The notes: generated by a model not told the origin, from the letters alone. A stretch of DNA of 64,000 bases from Bacillus changyiensis (GCF_027706145.1 NZ_JAQFWW010000001.1:558001-622000); one strand, 5' to 3'. Shown: positions 40,427-49,798, counted from the stretch's first letter. Program-made: numbers and translations.

Positions 40427-41194
40427 TTATATAGAAGGAAACAAATATTTGAAAATGGTGGTCATATGATGGATATATTGAAATCCGAGCTTTTCATAAA
40501 AATTTTTTGCTTGTCTATTGGTAACCAAATAACTTGACTTGATCCCCCATTGCTTTGAAACGGTCAGCATTTGACCGATCAGCCCAGTGCCATAACCTTT
40601 GCGTTGATAAGGTTCTAATATTGCAACTTCCTCAATTTTAGATATTTTTTCCTCTTGATCCAGATAAAGTTCTGCACAGCCAATTGGGATTCCTTCTTCA
40701 GAGTAGCAAACAAACAGATGAATGATACCTTGTTCGTAAAGAGGACGCCGACGATTTAGTTTTTCTCTGGCAAATGTCTCGTCCATAGTTAAAGAATCAA
40801 AAATCTGCATGACATCACAACCGTCTTTAAGAGATTTTTCCGTTCCCCAATTGACCCGATCGTTGGGATATTCTGACCAACTAGATAAATCAATCCCATA
40901 AAAAAGCTCTTCATCAAGAATATATCCAAGATCAAGCAATGCTTTTTTGATAGAAAAAGAAAAATCTTGTGAGATTGAACCTTTCACATGAACATAATTT
41001 CTTTTTAAAATCGCAGGAGTATGATCAAGTAATGAATGTAAGTCTGTTAGTGAGTAGGTGTCCCTCAGTTGTATAAAATGTGAGGCAAACAATTGTGGCA
41101 ACTGGTCATCCTTATACACATCATAGGATAACTGTGTTTTTTTGCTACATGTTAATAATAAATAGTTTGTTTCAGCTTTTACAACCGATCTCAT
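40427..41194 (-). CDS. GNAT family N-acetyltransferase
   Basis: 255 residues. The C-terminal half has the acetyl-CoA fold: GIPIGCAELYLD, KIEEVAILEPYQRKGYGTGLIGQML (motif A, Q/R-x-x-G-x-G/A) and NRQAKNFYEKLGF (motif B). The N-terminal half (1-120) is a less conserved domain, so this could be a two-domain member. The substrate is unknown. AGAGG precedes the ATG. It lies in the variable stretch between yozE and msrB and has no operon partner. Confidence 0.85.
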   Translation of the reverse strand: MRSVVKAETNYLLLTCSKKTQLSYDVYKDDQLPQLFASHFIQLRDTYSLTDLHSLLDHTPAILKRNYVHVKGSISQDFSFSIKKALLDLGYILDEELFYGIDLSSWSEYPNDRVNWGTEKSLKDGCDVMQIFDSLTMDETFAREKLNRRRPLYEQGIIHLFVCYSEEGIPIGCAELYLDQEEKISKIEEVAILEPYQRKGYGTGLIGQMLTVSKQWGIKSSYLVTNRQAKNFYEKLGFQYIHHMTTIFKYLFPSI

Positions 41195-41224
41195 GAAAAT
41201 AACCTCTTTTCTTTCTCTACATAT

Positions 41225-41254
41225 GAAAAAAATGACCTTGAGTAAAAGGTCATC
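41225..41254 (-). terminator. terminator after msrB
   Basis: ATGACCTT/AAGGTCAT stem followed by seven T on the minus strand. Confidence 0.85.
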
Positions 41255-41256
41255 TT

Positions 41257-41691
41257 TTAAGTGTTGAATAATTTGACATAGTCACCGTATCCCGCTTGTT
41301 CAAGTTCCTCTTTTGGAATAAAACGAAGCGCAGCTGAATTCATGCAGTAGCGCAGACCATTAGGTTTTGGACCGTCTGGAAAAACATGACCAAGATGGGA
41401 ATCAGCCGTTTTGCTTCTGACCTCTGTACGAACCATGCCAAATGATCTATCTTGTTTTTCTATTATTTCCTTATCGTGAATGGGCTTTGTAAAGCTTGGC
41501 CACCCGCAATGGGCATCAAATTGATCAAGAGAAGAAAACAGCGGTTTTCCGGAAACAATATCAACATAGATTCCTTCTTTTCGGTTGTTCCAATATTCAT
41601 TTTGAAATGGAGGTTCTGTTCCATTTTGCTGTGTCACTTCGTACTGTATTCGGTTTAAGTGCTTTAGGCGATCTTCTTTGTTAAAAGTCAT
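41257..41691 (-). CDS. msrB: peptide methionine-(R)-S-oxide reductase
   Basis: Repairs methionine-R-sulfoxide in proteins. 144 residues: [23 protein letters not shown] and the active-site [13 protein letters not shown]. The CxxC zinc pairs seen in many MsrB are absent, as in the B. subtilis enzyme (YppQ). Its ATG overlaps the msrA stop (ATGA), giving tight coupling with the S-form reductase. Confidence 0.96.
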   Translation of the reverse strand: MTFNKEDRLKHLNRIQYEVTQQNGTEPPFQNEYWNNRKEGIYVDIVSGKPLFSSLDQFDAHCGWPSFTKPIHDKEIIEKQDRSFGMVRTEVRSKTADSHLGHVFPDGPKPNGLRYCMNSAALRFIPKEELEQAGYGDYVKLFNT

Positions 41692-42224
41692 GCCTTATCT
41701 CTCCAATGTTTTTCTAGAAATCCTGCCCGTCCACTTCCAATTCTGTATTGTTTATAGCGTTCAGGATGTTTTTTATAATAATCCTGATGATATTCTTCAG
41801 CCGGATAAAATGGGCCCGCCTCAGTAATTTCTGTCACAACCGGATCTTTGAAGATGCCGCTCTCGGCAAGTTTTTTCTTTGATTGTTCCGCCAACAACCG
41901 TTGGTTTTCATTATGATAAAAAATCCCCGTTTGGTAAGAATCCCCTCGGTCTCCAAACTGTCCGGATTGGTCTGTAGGATCAATTTGTTGCCAATAAAGT
42001 TCAAGTAGTCTTTCATATGAGAATATATCAGGATTAAATGTGATCTGCACAGCTTCACGATGCCCCGTTGTATTGCTGCAAACCTCTTCATACGTCGGGT
42101 TTTCTTTATATCCGCCCGTATAACCTGATTCGACTTTAAGAATACCAGGCTGTTCATCAAAAGGCTTCACCATACACCAAAAACAACCTCCAGCAAATGT
42201 AGCGAGTTCTTGTTTTTCATTCAT
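41688..42224 (-). CDS. msrA: peptide methionine-(S)-S-oxide reductase
   Basis: Repairs methionine-S-sulfoxide. 178 residues with the catalytic [12 protein letters not shown] at the N-terminus and [21 protein letters not shown] following; resolving cysteine near residue 49. AGGAGGCG precedes the ATG. First gene of msrA-msrB. Confidence 0.96.
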   Translation of the reverse strand: MNEKQELATFAGGCFWCMVKPFDEQPGILKVESGYTGGYKENPTYEEVCSNTTGHREAVQITFNPDIFSYERLLELYWQQIDPTDQSGQFGDRGDSYQTGIFYHNENQRLLAEQSKKKLAESGIFKDPVVTEITEAGPFYPAEEYHQDYYKKHPERYKQYRIGSGRAGFLEKHWRDKA

Positions 42225-42376
42225 CTAAAACGCCTCCTGCTCTTTTCACTTAGTGGGAATTATTATAACATAAATGAAGATTTCTTCATCTCTTATGAAA
42301 CTCGGGTCATATTTTTTTCTCAAGTTGATGGTCATATGAACTAAAAATTATTTGAAAGACTAACTGATGTAAAGGA

Positions 42377-42392
42377 ATTATGATATCATAAT
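42377..42392. promoter_or_regulatory. palindrome, possible operator of the MarR regulator
   Basis: Perfect 16-base palindrome ATTATGATATCATAAT about 57 bases before the ypoP start. MarR proteins bind such sites and often repress their own gene; here this is an inference. Confidence 0.5.
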
Positions 42393-42448
42393 GATAGCAG
42401 TAATTCTTTAAAAAAGAGCGTAAATGTGCTCGTTATGGAGGGGCAAAA

Positions 42449-42877
42449 TTGAAATCCAGAGAACAAATGATGTATGAAATTGAAGCTTTGCTTCGCACTG
42501 CATTTAAACAGATGCGAGATGAGATAAATGAACTGCTTGCGAAAGAAATGTCTCGTAATGAATTTATGATTTTGCGCTTAATTAGCGAGCAGGGTCCGAA
42601 AAAAGTCACAGAGTTCGCAACGATGTTAGGTGTTTCTGCGAGCCACATCACCGCAGTTACTGATGCGTTAGTTCAAAAAAATTGGATTACAAGAGTACGT
42701 TCTAAAGAGGACAGACGGATCATCAAAATCCACTTAACTGATGCTGGAAAAGAAATTGTCAGTTATTTTGAACAAAAGAAAAATGAGTACTTTCTTAAAC
42801 GTTTCACTCATTATAGTGATGAAGAGCTACAAACATTAATTAATTTGTTCAGTAAGCTAGATAAAAATAGACTCTAA
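42449..42877 (+). CDS. ypoP: MarR family transcriptional regulator YpoP
   Basis: 142 residues, winged helix-turn-helix with LISEQGPKKVTEFATMLGVSASHITAVTD-type recognition region (residues about 48-76) and the wing RVRSKEDRRIIKIHLT. Start TTG 42449 behind GGAGGGGC. One Cys-free chain, so not an OhrR-type sensor. Divergent from msrA, a place that hints at stress-linked control but is not proof. Confidence 0.88.
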   Translation: MKSREQMMYEIEALLRTAFKQMRDEINELLAKEMSRNEFMILRLISEQGPKKVTEFATMLGVSASHITAVTDALVQKNWITRVRSKEDRRIIKIHLTDAGKEIVSYFEQKKNEYFLKRFTHYSDEELQTLINLFSKLDKNRL

Positions 42878-42941
42878 TGTTCTCCACATATATCTTTCAC
42901 TTCTTGCGCACATTAATAGTAAAAAAAGAGGTGGATCATAT

Positions 42942-43193
42942 ATGACAACAGTCCCTTACCTATGTCCAAACTGCAAAACAAACCGGACGCGATTTAATTT
43001 AATCGAACAAGCGCCAAGCTCTGTTAAACTTGATCCTGTAACTGGAGAAATTGTGGAAACGTATACAGAAGGAGAACTCTCCCCTTTTCACCTTCCATAC
43101 AGTGGTCCACACATGAAAGTGCAATGTGGTGCCTGTGGTTTAATCGAAGATGAAAAGACATTTATCAAGCATGCAGAATACGATAAACGATAA
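42942..43193 (+). CDS. small zinc-ribbon protein, 83 residues
   Basis: Two CxxC pairs (LCPNC near residue 7-11 and QCGAC near 60-64) would bind one zinc. The middle is PEST-like and acidic (DPVTGEIVETYTEGELSPF). AAAAAGAGGTGG precedes the ATG. It follows ypoP after 64 bases and may be co-transcribed. I know similar bacillus proteins only as uncharacterised. Confidence 0.75.
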   Translation: MTTVPYLCPNCKTNRTRFNLIEQAPSSVKLDPVTGEIVETYTEGELSPFHLPYSGPHMKVQCGACGLIEDEKTFIKHAEYDKR

Positions 43194-43207
43194 AGAAGAG
43201 TTTAATA

Positions 43208-43245
43208 CATCCGGTTCATAGTGCCACCTGAACCGGATAGTCTTC
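43208..43245 (+). terminator. hairpin after the zinc-ribbon gene
   Basis: ATCCGGTTCA/TGAACCGGAT perfect 10-bp stem, but only a weak T tail (TCTTCTG). Confidence 0.5.
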
Positions 43246-43286
43246 TGTCAATCGTGATTCACTAGACACTAATCAGCCAAAATGTA

Positions 43287-44849
43287 TTAGATCGCACCAT
43301 TGATTCTATCTTTTTTTTTATACCTTTTCCTGTATTCATACGGAGTCAATCCAGCTATTTTCTTAAACGCTTTACTGAAATACTTGACATCTTTAAATCC
43401 TGAGGATTTTGCCACTTCATAAATCCATCTTTCCGTTTCTGTTAACAGTCTCTTTGCCTCCCTAATCCTCAAATCAATTAAGTAGTCAATAAAATTTCGA
43501 CCAGTCTGTTTTTTAAAAAAGAGGCTGAAATAGCTTTTGCTAAGATGAACGTGTTTTGCAACACTCTGAAGTGTTAAGTTTTCTCGATAATTAGAAGATA
43601 TAAAGTCAAGAGCCTTCATCATTATACGTCCCTCATATTGAGGTATAAAAGGAATTGTGATTTTTTCTAAATAACAACTAAACAGAATGATAAGCTGTTC
43701 TAAGGTCTTTACTTGTTTAAGTCGGTCTTGCTCTTCAGAAAGCAATATATCAGAATGACCAAAAAAACCAGAAATGCTCACAAGAAGATGACACGCTTCA
43801 TGTTGAACTTGTTCTAGGTTGAAAGTCTCTCCTTTCCAACGTTCATATATAGATTCAATCGCTTTTGCAACAGGCTCGCCTTGATAAATCATGTCATAGA
43901 AAATGGCCCATTCATTTCCTTTCTTCTTAGCGGTGAAATCATTTTTAAAAGCTGTGTTTGAACGATCCATGTTGTAAAAGCTGTATAGTCCTTTGAAAAA
44001 TTGTTTTTGACAAGCTGATTTGCTTGATACATATCCTTTACTCATGTTGCCTATTCCTTGTTCGAACGTGATTCCTTTTGATAGCGAGATATTCCACTTT
44101 TCTTCTACCGAAACCTTCCACTGATTTAGTTCATGCTTTATTTTGTTGGCCGGAAGAACGAAAAACATGCTGTTTTGACCTACAATCATTCCGAAACCAG
44201 TCATAATCTGCTTATAGAACATTTCTTGCAAATCCTCCAACAAAAACTGTACATACATTCCACCATGCGTATCTTTCCATTTTTCTGCCTGATCTAGGAT
44301 AAGATAGACACATGCGTATTGACTTTCAAGCCAAATCGGTACTGAAGCAGGTTGTAAAAAGGATCTTTGCTCTGACACGAGCAATCGTTTGATTTCCTTT
44401 TCAATTTGTTTTCGTTCCCAATACCTTGCACATTTTTGATATTCAATCCATTCACATTCCTCCCTTTGTTCTTTCTCAATCTGATCAACACATTGTCTTA
44501 GCACCGAAAGAAAATCTTCTTTTTTTAATGTTCGTTTTAACAAATAATCGACACCCCCTATTCCATCCATTGCTTTTACATAAGCAAAGTCACGGTCATG
44601 ACTAATCAGGATCACTTTTAACCTAGGATTACAATATAAGGCATACTTTATGAGTTCAATACCATCGATGATTGGCAATTCGACATCTGTTATAAGAATA
44701 TTAAAGGAACATGTTTCTAACGTATTGCGTGCGGCTTTTCCATTAACACTTTGGTATTGCGCCTTCAATCCTTCCATTCCCCAATCAATCAAGGAAATCA
44801 TTCTTTCTCGAATGTCAGGATGATGATCAATGATAAGAACTCGGTACAT
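43287..44849 (-). CDS. response regulator with AraC-type DNA-binding domain
   Basis: 520 residues from the second Met at 44849. Receiver domain 1-115: acidic pocket DHHPD, phosphoacceptor D55 in ILITDVELPIIDGIEL, conserved K105 in YLLKRTL. A long middle region (120-400) of no known fold to me. Two AraC helix-turn-helices at the end (about 425-515; SVAKHVHLSKSYFSLFFKKQTG and IYEVAKSSGFKDVKYFSKAFKK). This is the YesN layout, normally paired with a YesM-type kinase, but no kinase gene is adjacent. It is divergent from the GH31 gene, which it probably controls. Confidence 0.85.
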   Translation of the reverse strand: MYRVLIIDHHPDIRERMISLIDWGMEGLKAQYQSVNGKAARNTLETCSFNILITDVELPIIDGIELIKYALYCNPRLKVILISHDRDFAYVKAMDGIGGVDYLLKRTLKKEDFLSVLRQCVDQIEKEQREECEWIEYQKCARYWERKQIEKEIKRLLVSEQRSFLQPASVPIWLESQYACVYLILDQAEKWKDTHGGMYVQFLLEDLQEMFYKQIMTGFGMIVGQNSMFFVLPANKIKHELNQWKVSVEEKWNISLSKGITFEQGIGNMSKGYVSSKSACQKQFFKGLYSFYNMDRSNTAFKNDFTAKKKGNEWAIFYDMIYQGEPVAKAIESIYERWKGETFNLEQVQHEACHLLVSISGFFGHSDILLSEEQDRLKQVKTLEQLIILFSCYLEKITIPFIPQYEGRIMMKALDFISSNYRENLTLQSVAKHVHLSKSYFSLFFKKQTGRNFIDYLIDLRIREAKRLLTETERWIYEVAKSSGFKDVKYFSKAFKKIAGLTPYEYRKRYKKKDRINGAI

Positions 44850-44852
44850 CAT

Positions 44853-45442
44853 TATCCCCCCTTTAATTATGACAGGAACATCTCTTTAATCTTTTTCGCA
44901 AACATCCAAAAACCAAATTATTCCTCAGGAGTATCCCCTAACAAAATACGCCTTCTCGAACAAACTTAATTATCCTGCGTTATATTTGTTGTATATTAAA
45001 ATATCAGTTCACTCTTCCCGTCATTTTAGAAATATAAAAATACCTGCCTAATAGGTGGCAACGATTAATTTAATTTTCAACTTAAAATGTAATTCTATTA
45101 TTTAAATGAAAATAGTGTCTTTTATTTGTTTAAGTCGAAAATATAATACCCTTTTAATTTTATCTATAAATAGAAAATAAAATCCAAATTTTATAATATT
45201 AAGATGAATAAGGAAATAAAAAGACAAGCTTTGTCATGTTCATACAATTCTAATGAAATGACAACCGCCGACTCCATTATTTATCTCTTCCCAAATGAGC
45301 AACTCGAGTTTCATCATAATTCGAGCTCATATAAAACATTTTTTGAAAGGTGGCGATAATTCATCCAAGAAGTCATGATTTGTTGATTGGAAAAATGAAT
45401 ATGTTGATCTGTACTTACAAAAACTCGGAATGAGGTGTTGAT
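44853..45442. other. AT-rich intergenic region between regulator and GH31 gene
   Basis: 590 bases without a gene, the longest gap here. Very AT-rich. Near 45300-45335 two direct repeats occur (TCGAGTTTCATCATAA and TCGAGCTCATATAA) spaced about 17 bases; AraC-type regulators bind direct repeats, so this is the best operator candidate. I did not find a full cre site or a convincing -35/-10 pair. Confidence 0.4.
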
Positions 45443-48001
45443 GTGCGTAAAGTGATCAAACCATTCAAAATGTTGATGACCTTTTCAGTCATAACCGCTG
45501 TTGTTTTAACAGCCAACATGCCCCCTGCTTTTGCGGTAACTCAGCCTGAGCCTGATACTCAACTAAACAAGGAGAATTTAGAAAAACTATCTGTAAAAAA
45601 CATGAATAAATTAAAAAACGGTATCCAATTCGACCTTGGACAATATGAAGCATACATTCGCATTTACGCAGATGATCTAGTAAAAGTATCAATTTTAAAA
45701 GATGGACAAGAAGAAACGTTTTCTCCTGGTATTCAAAAAAAAAGTTGGAAGACACCCGCATTCAAAACGGATGATCAGCACAATAAGTTTACGATTTCAA
45801 CAAAAGAACTAACGATAAAAATAAGCAAAACACCATTCGGTATAAAATTTTTGGACAAGCAAGGTCATGTGATCAATGAGGACGATTTGAAAAACGGCAA
45901 ATCTTCTGGTTATGAAGAAGGCAAACCTTATGTGTTTAAAAAGACAGATAAGAGTGAGAACTTTTACGGCTTTGGGGAACAAGCCGGATTAAACTTAAAT
46001 CAGCGTGGTGAAAGTATAGGCATGTGGAATACTGATGCGTACGCTTATACGAAAAACACAAAATATTTATACACGTCAATACCCTTTTTCATAGGATTGA
46101 AAAATAAACAGGCCTACGGAATTCTTTTCGATAACTCTTATCGTTCTTACTTTGAGATGGCAAGTGAATCTGATGATTATTATTACTTCTACGCAAATGG
46201 CGGTCCGCTTTCTTATTATTTTATGTATGGTCCAGAAATTGAAGACGTATTAGATATTTATACAGAACTTACAGGAAAAATGGACCTCCCGCCAAAATGG
46301 ACATTGGGATTTCATCAAAGTAAATGGGGTTACACCCCAGATGAAATCATAGATGTAGCTCAAACATATCGAAAGAAACAAATCCCTTTAGATACGATGC
46401 ATTTTGACAATGACTATATGAAGGGTTATCGTGTCTTTACATGGGAACAAAATTATAAAATGGCTTTGCAGAGATTAAAAAAATTAGCTGGATTTCATGC
46501 AATTGCGATAAATAACCCGGCAGTAAAACAAGAAAAAAACTACCGCATTTATGAAGAAGGAACTTCAAATGATTATTGGGCTAAAAACCCGGATGGCAGC
46601 ACCTTTATTGGTCCCGTTTGGCCAGGAGATTCAGTATTCCCTGATTTTTCAAAAGAAAAAGTTCGTCAATGGTGGTCTAAAAAACACAAGATTCTTTTCG
46701 AAGCGGGAATTGATGGAATTTGGAACGATATGAATGAACCAGCAGTATTTATCGATGGTGGTAAATACAACCATACGCTACCTTTGGATACGTATTTCGG
46801 AACAGACGATAACAAAATACTTCATACAGAATTTCATAATTTATACGGACATCTAGAAGCAGAAGCAACATATAACGCTTTCTCAACGTATAAACCAAAT
46901 AGCCGTCCGTTTGTATTAACTCGTGATATGTTCGCCGGCTCACAACGATATTCAGCACTTTGGACAGGTGATAATGTAAGCAACTGGGAACACTTACAAA
47001 TGTCTTTGCCAATGAACATGAATATCGGCTTATCAGGCATTTCTTTTGTCGGAAATGATATTGGGGGCTTTGCTCTTCGACCTGACAGAGAATTATTTAC
47101 TCGCTGGATTGAATTAGGAGCATTTCTACCATTCTCTCGAATTCACTATGATTCTGATACAAAGTCATATACTAAAATTGGGCAAGAGCCTTGGGTATTC
47201 GGACCAGAAGTCGAAGCCATTGCCAAAAAGTATATTGAAATGCGATATCAGTTCATGCCTTACTTGTATAATGCATTTAAAGATGCCTCAGAAACCGGTA
47301 AACCCGTACAACAACCACTTGTCTATCAATATCAAAAAGATGAAAACACATATAATATCAGTGACCAATTTATGTTCGGTGATTCTATCATGTTTGCACC
47401 AATTGTTCATGAAGGACAAACGAGCCGTAAAGTTTACCTTCCTGAAGGCGATACATGGATAGACTATTGGAAGAAGGAAGAATTCGAAGGCGGGCAAACG
47501 ATTTCAGTTGCTGCTCCACTTGATCATCTGCCTATATTCATAAAGAATGATTCAATTGTTCCAACACGTGAAATTCAACAATATACAAACGAAAAAAAAT
47601 TAACGAACCTTGTTTTAGATACGTATATTGATGATAAAACAACCTATAGATTCTATGAAGACGATGATCAAACATTAAACTACAAAAAAGGCGAATTCAA
47701 TGTAACGAAGTTCAGTATTAAAAAAGACCACAACAAAATTAAATTTTTGAAACGTGTGGAAGCCGATCATTTTGACTCTAAAATTAAACAATACACGCTT
47801 AAGCTTCATCATGAAAGAGCTCCGAAAAATGTGCAGGCAGGAAAAAAGAAGTACAAAAAAGTTAACAGTTTAAAAGACATGGTAAGTAGAAAACATTCAT
47901 ACTTCTATTCTGACAAAACGAAGACTATATATATTCATATACCTGTCGAAGAAACCAATATTGTCCAAGTGAATGCAAACAAAAAGCTGAGACTCAACTA
48001 G
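45443..48001 (+). CDS. secreted glycoside hydrolase family 31 (alpha-glucosidase type)
   Basis: 852 residues. Signal peptide to about residue 31 (PPAFA). GH31 barrel with W(427)NDMNEP carrying the nucleophile D429 and WTGD(510)N with the acid/base; FVGNDIGGFA follows, and the C-terminal beta domains are present. Substrate could be starch oligosaccharides, isomalto-oligosaccharides or another alpha-glucoside. Start GTG 45443 behind GAGGTG. Lysine-rich and AT-rich compared with neighbours, without any sugar transporter next to it. The divergent AraC-type regulator is the likely controller. Confidence 0.9.
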   Translation: MRKVIKPFKMLMTFSVITAVVLTANMPPAFAVTQPEPDTQLNKENLEKLSVKNMNKLKNGIQFDLGQYEAYIRIYADDLVKVSILKDGQEETFSPGIQKKSWKTPAFKTDDQHNKFTISTKELTIKISKTPFGIKFLDKQGHVINEDDLKNGKSSGYEEGKPYVFKKTDKSENFYGFGEQAGLNLNQRGESIGMWNTDAYAYTKNTKYLYTSIPFFIGLKNKQAYGILFDNSYRSYFEMASESDDYYYFYANGGPLSYYFMYGPEIEDVLDIYTELTGKMDLPPKWTLGFHQSKWGYTPDEIIDVAQTYRKKQIPLDTMHFDNDYMKGYRVFTWEQNYKMALQRLKKLAGFHAIAINNPAVKQEKNYRIYEEGTSNDYWAKNPDGSTFIGPVWPGDSVFPDFSKEKVRQWWSKKHKILFEAGIDGIWNDMNEPAVFIDGGKYNHTLPLDTYFGTDDNKILHTEFHNLYGHLEAEATYNAFSTYKPNSRPFVLTRDMFAGSQRYSALWTGDNVSNWEHLQMSLPMNMNIGLSGISFVGNDIGGFALRPDRELFTRWIELGAFLPFSRIHYDSDTKSYTKIGQEPWVFGPEVEAIAKKYIEMRYQFMPYLYNAFKDASETGKPVQQPLVYQYQKDENTYNISDQFMFGDSIMFAPIVHEGQTSRKVYLPEGDTWIDYWKKEEFEGGQTISVAAPLDHLPIFIKNDSIVPTREIQQYTNEKKLTNLVLDTYIDDKTTYRFYEDDDQTLNYKKGEFNVTKFSIKKDHNKIKFLKRVEADHFDSKIKQYTLKLHHERAPKNVQAGKKKYKKVNSLKDMVSRKHSYFYSDKTKTIYIHIPVEETNIVQVNANKKLRLN

Positions 48002-48022
48002 CCCTTGATCTAAGTATAAAAT

Positions 48023-48061
48023 TTGGCTTGAGCTTTAATAGCAAGAGCCAAGTTTTTTATT
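48023..48061 (+). terminator. terminator after the GH31 gene
   Basis: TTGGCT/AGCCAA arms around a 17-base partly paired loop, then GTTTTTTATT. Confidence 0.6.
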
Positions 48062-48140
48062 AACGTTACCTTAGGAAGGCAAAAAATGAACAAAAAACGT
48101 TAACAATTTTTTCTTACAAGGCTTTTAAGGCTAGCTACTG

Positions 48141-48332
48141 CTATGGCCTATTTTTTTCGTTTTCAACAACATGAAGTGTGTAGATCATAACACTTATAAA
48201 CAAAGCACAGTAGCCGATATTTAAATACATTTTAGCCAAGTTTTCAGCAAAAAAACTCAAAGTTGCTGATCCTCCAAAATATAATGAGAATAAAAATGCC
48301 AATAAACTAAAATATCGATAAATACGTTGCAT
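48141..48332 (-). CDS. ypmT: small membrane protein YpmT
   Basis: 63 residues from the ATG at 48332 (MQRIYRYFS), two hydrophobic helices and a short charged end (VENEKNRP). GGGGTG precedes this ATG; the open frame reaches 48371, overlapping the ypmS stop. Orthologue of B. subtilis YpmT, last gene of ypmR-ypmS-ypmT. Function is unknown. Confidence 0.78.
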   Translation of the reverse strand: MQRIYRYFSLLAFLFSLYFGGSATLSFFAENLAKMYLNIGYCALFISVMIYTLHVVENEKNRP

Positions 48333-48367
48333 CACATACACCCCATCATCATGCTTATCAACCGGGA

Positions 48368-48934
48368 TCAACCTGATGCCGGTTGATAATAAATAAATTC
48401 GATTTGATCCTTTTTTAGATGAATCCGTTTTGCTTTTAAATACTGGCCGGTTTCTAATGGCATTTCTGACATATGAACGCGGATTTCTTTCGTGTTTGCA
48501 AGAATATGCACGAAATTTGGAAGATCATAATACTGATCCATGTACTTTAAAACAGCGGAAATGGGGACATTGAGTTTTCCTATAGAAAACCTTGTGACAT
48601 CTAAGACGACATCTCCATTTTTTTTCACTGTGGGCTGAAACGAAACTGTTGCGTCAACAGTTGAAGAAAATGCACGGATTTTGCCGACAATATGAACTTC
48701 CTCATCAATTTCTATTTTATAATCATGATCAGGTGACGACTTCTTTTCTAAGTATGAATTAATGAATGCGGACAAAGAATCTCTCGTACTCGTCACATTC
48801 AATTCATACTCACTTGGGGGCGGATCTGTCGGCTCTCTTTTATCACTAGGCAGCAATATCAGAATGAAACTCCCGATCAAGATGATCAGATTCACCGCTA
48901 TCAAAATGAAAAATAAACTCTTCCATTTGTTCAT
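48368..48934 (-). CDS. ypmS: YpmS family membrane-anchored protein
   Basis: 188 residues from the ATG at 48934 behind AAGGTG. One N-terminal helix (about 6-28), then an extracellular domain of the DUF2140 type (LSAFINSYLEKK, IGKLNVPISAVLKYMDQYYDLP). Orthologue of B. subtilis YpmS. It is 10 bases from ypmR, so they form one unit. Function is unknown; a cell-surface role is inferred. Confidence 0.85.
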   Translation of the reverse strand: MNKWKSLFFILIAVNLIILIGSFILILLPSDKREPTDPPPSEYELNVTSTRDSLSAFINSYLEKKSSPDHDYKIEIDEEVHIVGKIRAFSSTVDATVSFQPTVKKNGDVVLDVTRFSIGKLNVPISAVLKYMDQYYDLPNFVHILANTKEIRVHMSEMPLETGQYLKAKRIHLKKDQIEFIYYQPASG

Positions 48935-48944
48935 GTTTTTCACC

Positions 48945-49688
48945 TTATTCTGCTGGGTTTATGATTTGAGCAAAAACTCGTTCTGCTATTAATTTATACC
49001 CAATTTGATTAGGGTGAAACTCATCTTTTGAAATCCTTTTTTCATTTGTGCGCTTTTCAAAAATATCGGCGATATCCACCATTCTCATATTGACAACTTT
49101 GTTGAGCTTTATTTCTGCTGCCTGATTCCATTCCTCAACGACTTGATCTACTTCCTTTAATTCAGACAATGTAAATTTAAATGGATTATACAAGCTGACA
49201 TAAATCACTTCAGCATCACTATTTTGTTTTCTAATTTCGAATAGAATGTTGGCAAACCGTTTGGCAAATAATTTTTGCTCATGCCGAAATGGTTTAATCG
49301 TTAAATCGGCAATGTTTTCCCGAACGACCTTCATCAGGTCATTACCACCAATTGTAAATAAAATATAATCTGCTTTCTTAAGTCCTTCTTGTATTTCTTG
49401 ATCTTGTAACTTGTTTAGGAGATGTTCAGTCCGAGAGCCTTTCACTGCATAGTTCTTAATCGTAACAGATCTAATATCGCTTTGACGTTCTAGCTGATCA
49501 GCTACCAGGCCGACATAGCCTTTTCTCCTCTCATCGCCAACTCCAACTGTAAGAGAATCACCGACTGCAGCAATTACAACATCCCGTTTCGGAACTGTCG
49601 TTGTTTGTTCAGTGCTCACAACACCTTCTGTACAGGCTGAGAGCAGGCAGATGAGAGCTACCATGAATGACACGAACCGAATCTTCAA
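48945..49688 (-). CDS. ypmR: GDSL-type lipase/esterase lipoprotein YpmR
   Basis: 247 residues. Signal peptide with lipobox (LLSAC, Cys 19). SGNH hydrolase blocks: I AAVGDSLTVGVGD (catalytic Ser), II GSRTEH region, III TIGGNDLMK, V DEFHPNQIGYKLIAE (catalytic Asp and His). Outer-surface esterase of unknown substrate. First gene of ypmR-ypmS-ypmT. Confidence 0.9.
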   Translation of the reverse strand: MKIRFVSFMVALICLLSACTEGVVSTEQTTTVPKRDVVIAAVGDSLTVGVGDERRKGYVGLVADQLERQSDIRSVTIKNYAVKGSRTEHLLNKLQDQEIQEGLKKADYILFTIGGNDLMKVVRENIADLTIKPFRHEQKLFAKRFANILFEIRKQNSDAEVIYVSLYNPFKFTLSELKEVDQVVEEWNQAAEIKLNKVVNMRMVDIADIFEKRTNEKRISKDEFHPNQIGYKLIAERVFAQIINPAE

Positions 49689-49765
49689 AATGATCCCCTT
49701 CCTTTTTTACCTAAAAAAAGTGTATCATGTTTTTATTCTTTTGAAAATTATCTACCTGATGTTAA

Positions 49766-49798
49766 ATAAAACCTGTTATCCAATCAGATAACAGGTTT
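49766..49798 (-). terminator. terminator after the Sco1 gene
   Basis: Perfect AACCTGTTATC/GATAACAGGTT stem, then TTTTATTT on the minus strand. Confidence 0.82.

Noticed and set aside
41834-42160. 108-codon minus frame within msrA
   Set aside because: Same strand, other frame; MsrA motifs show the correct frame.
46551-47497. Several 60-104 codon frames inside the GH31 gene
   Set aside because: The GH31 frame keeps all catalytic motifs; the others lack ribosome sites and arise from AT-rich sequence.
48055-48105. Two TTAACGTT-like elements after the GH31 gene as an operator pair
   Set aside because: They are downstream of the gene and AACGTT is self-complementary, so two occurrences in AT-rich DNA are not striking.
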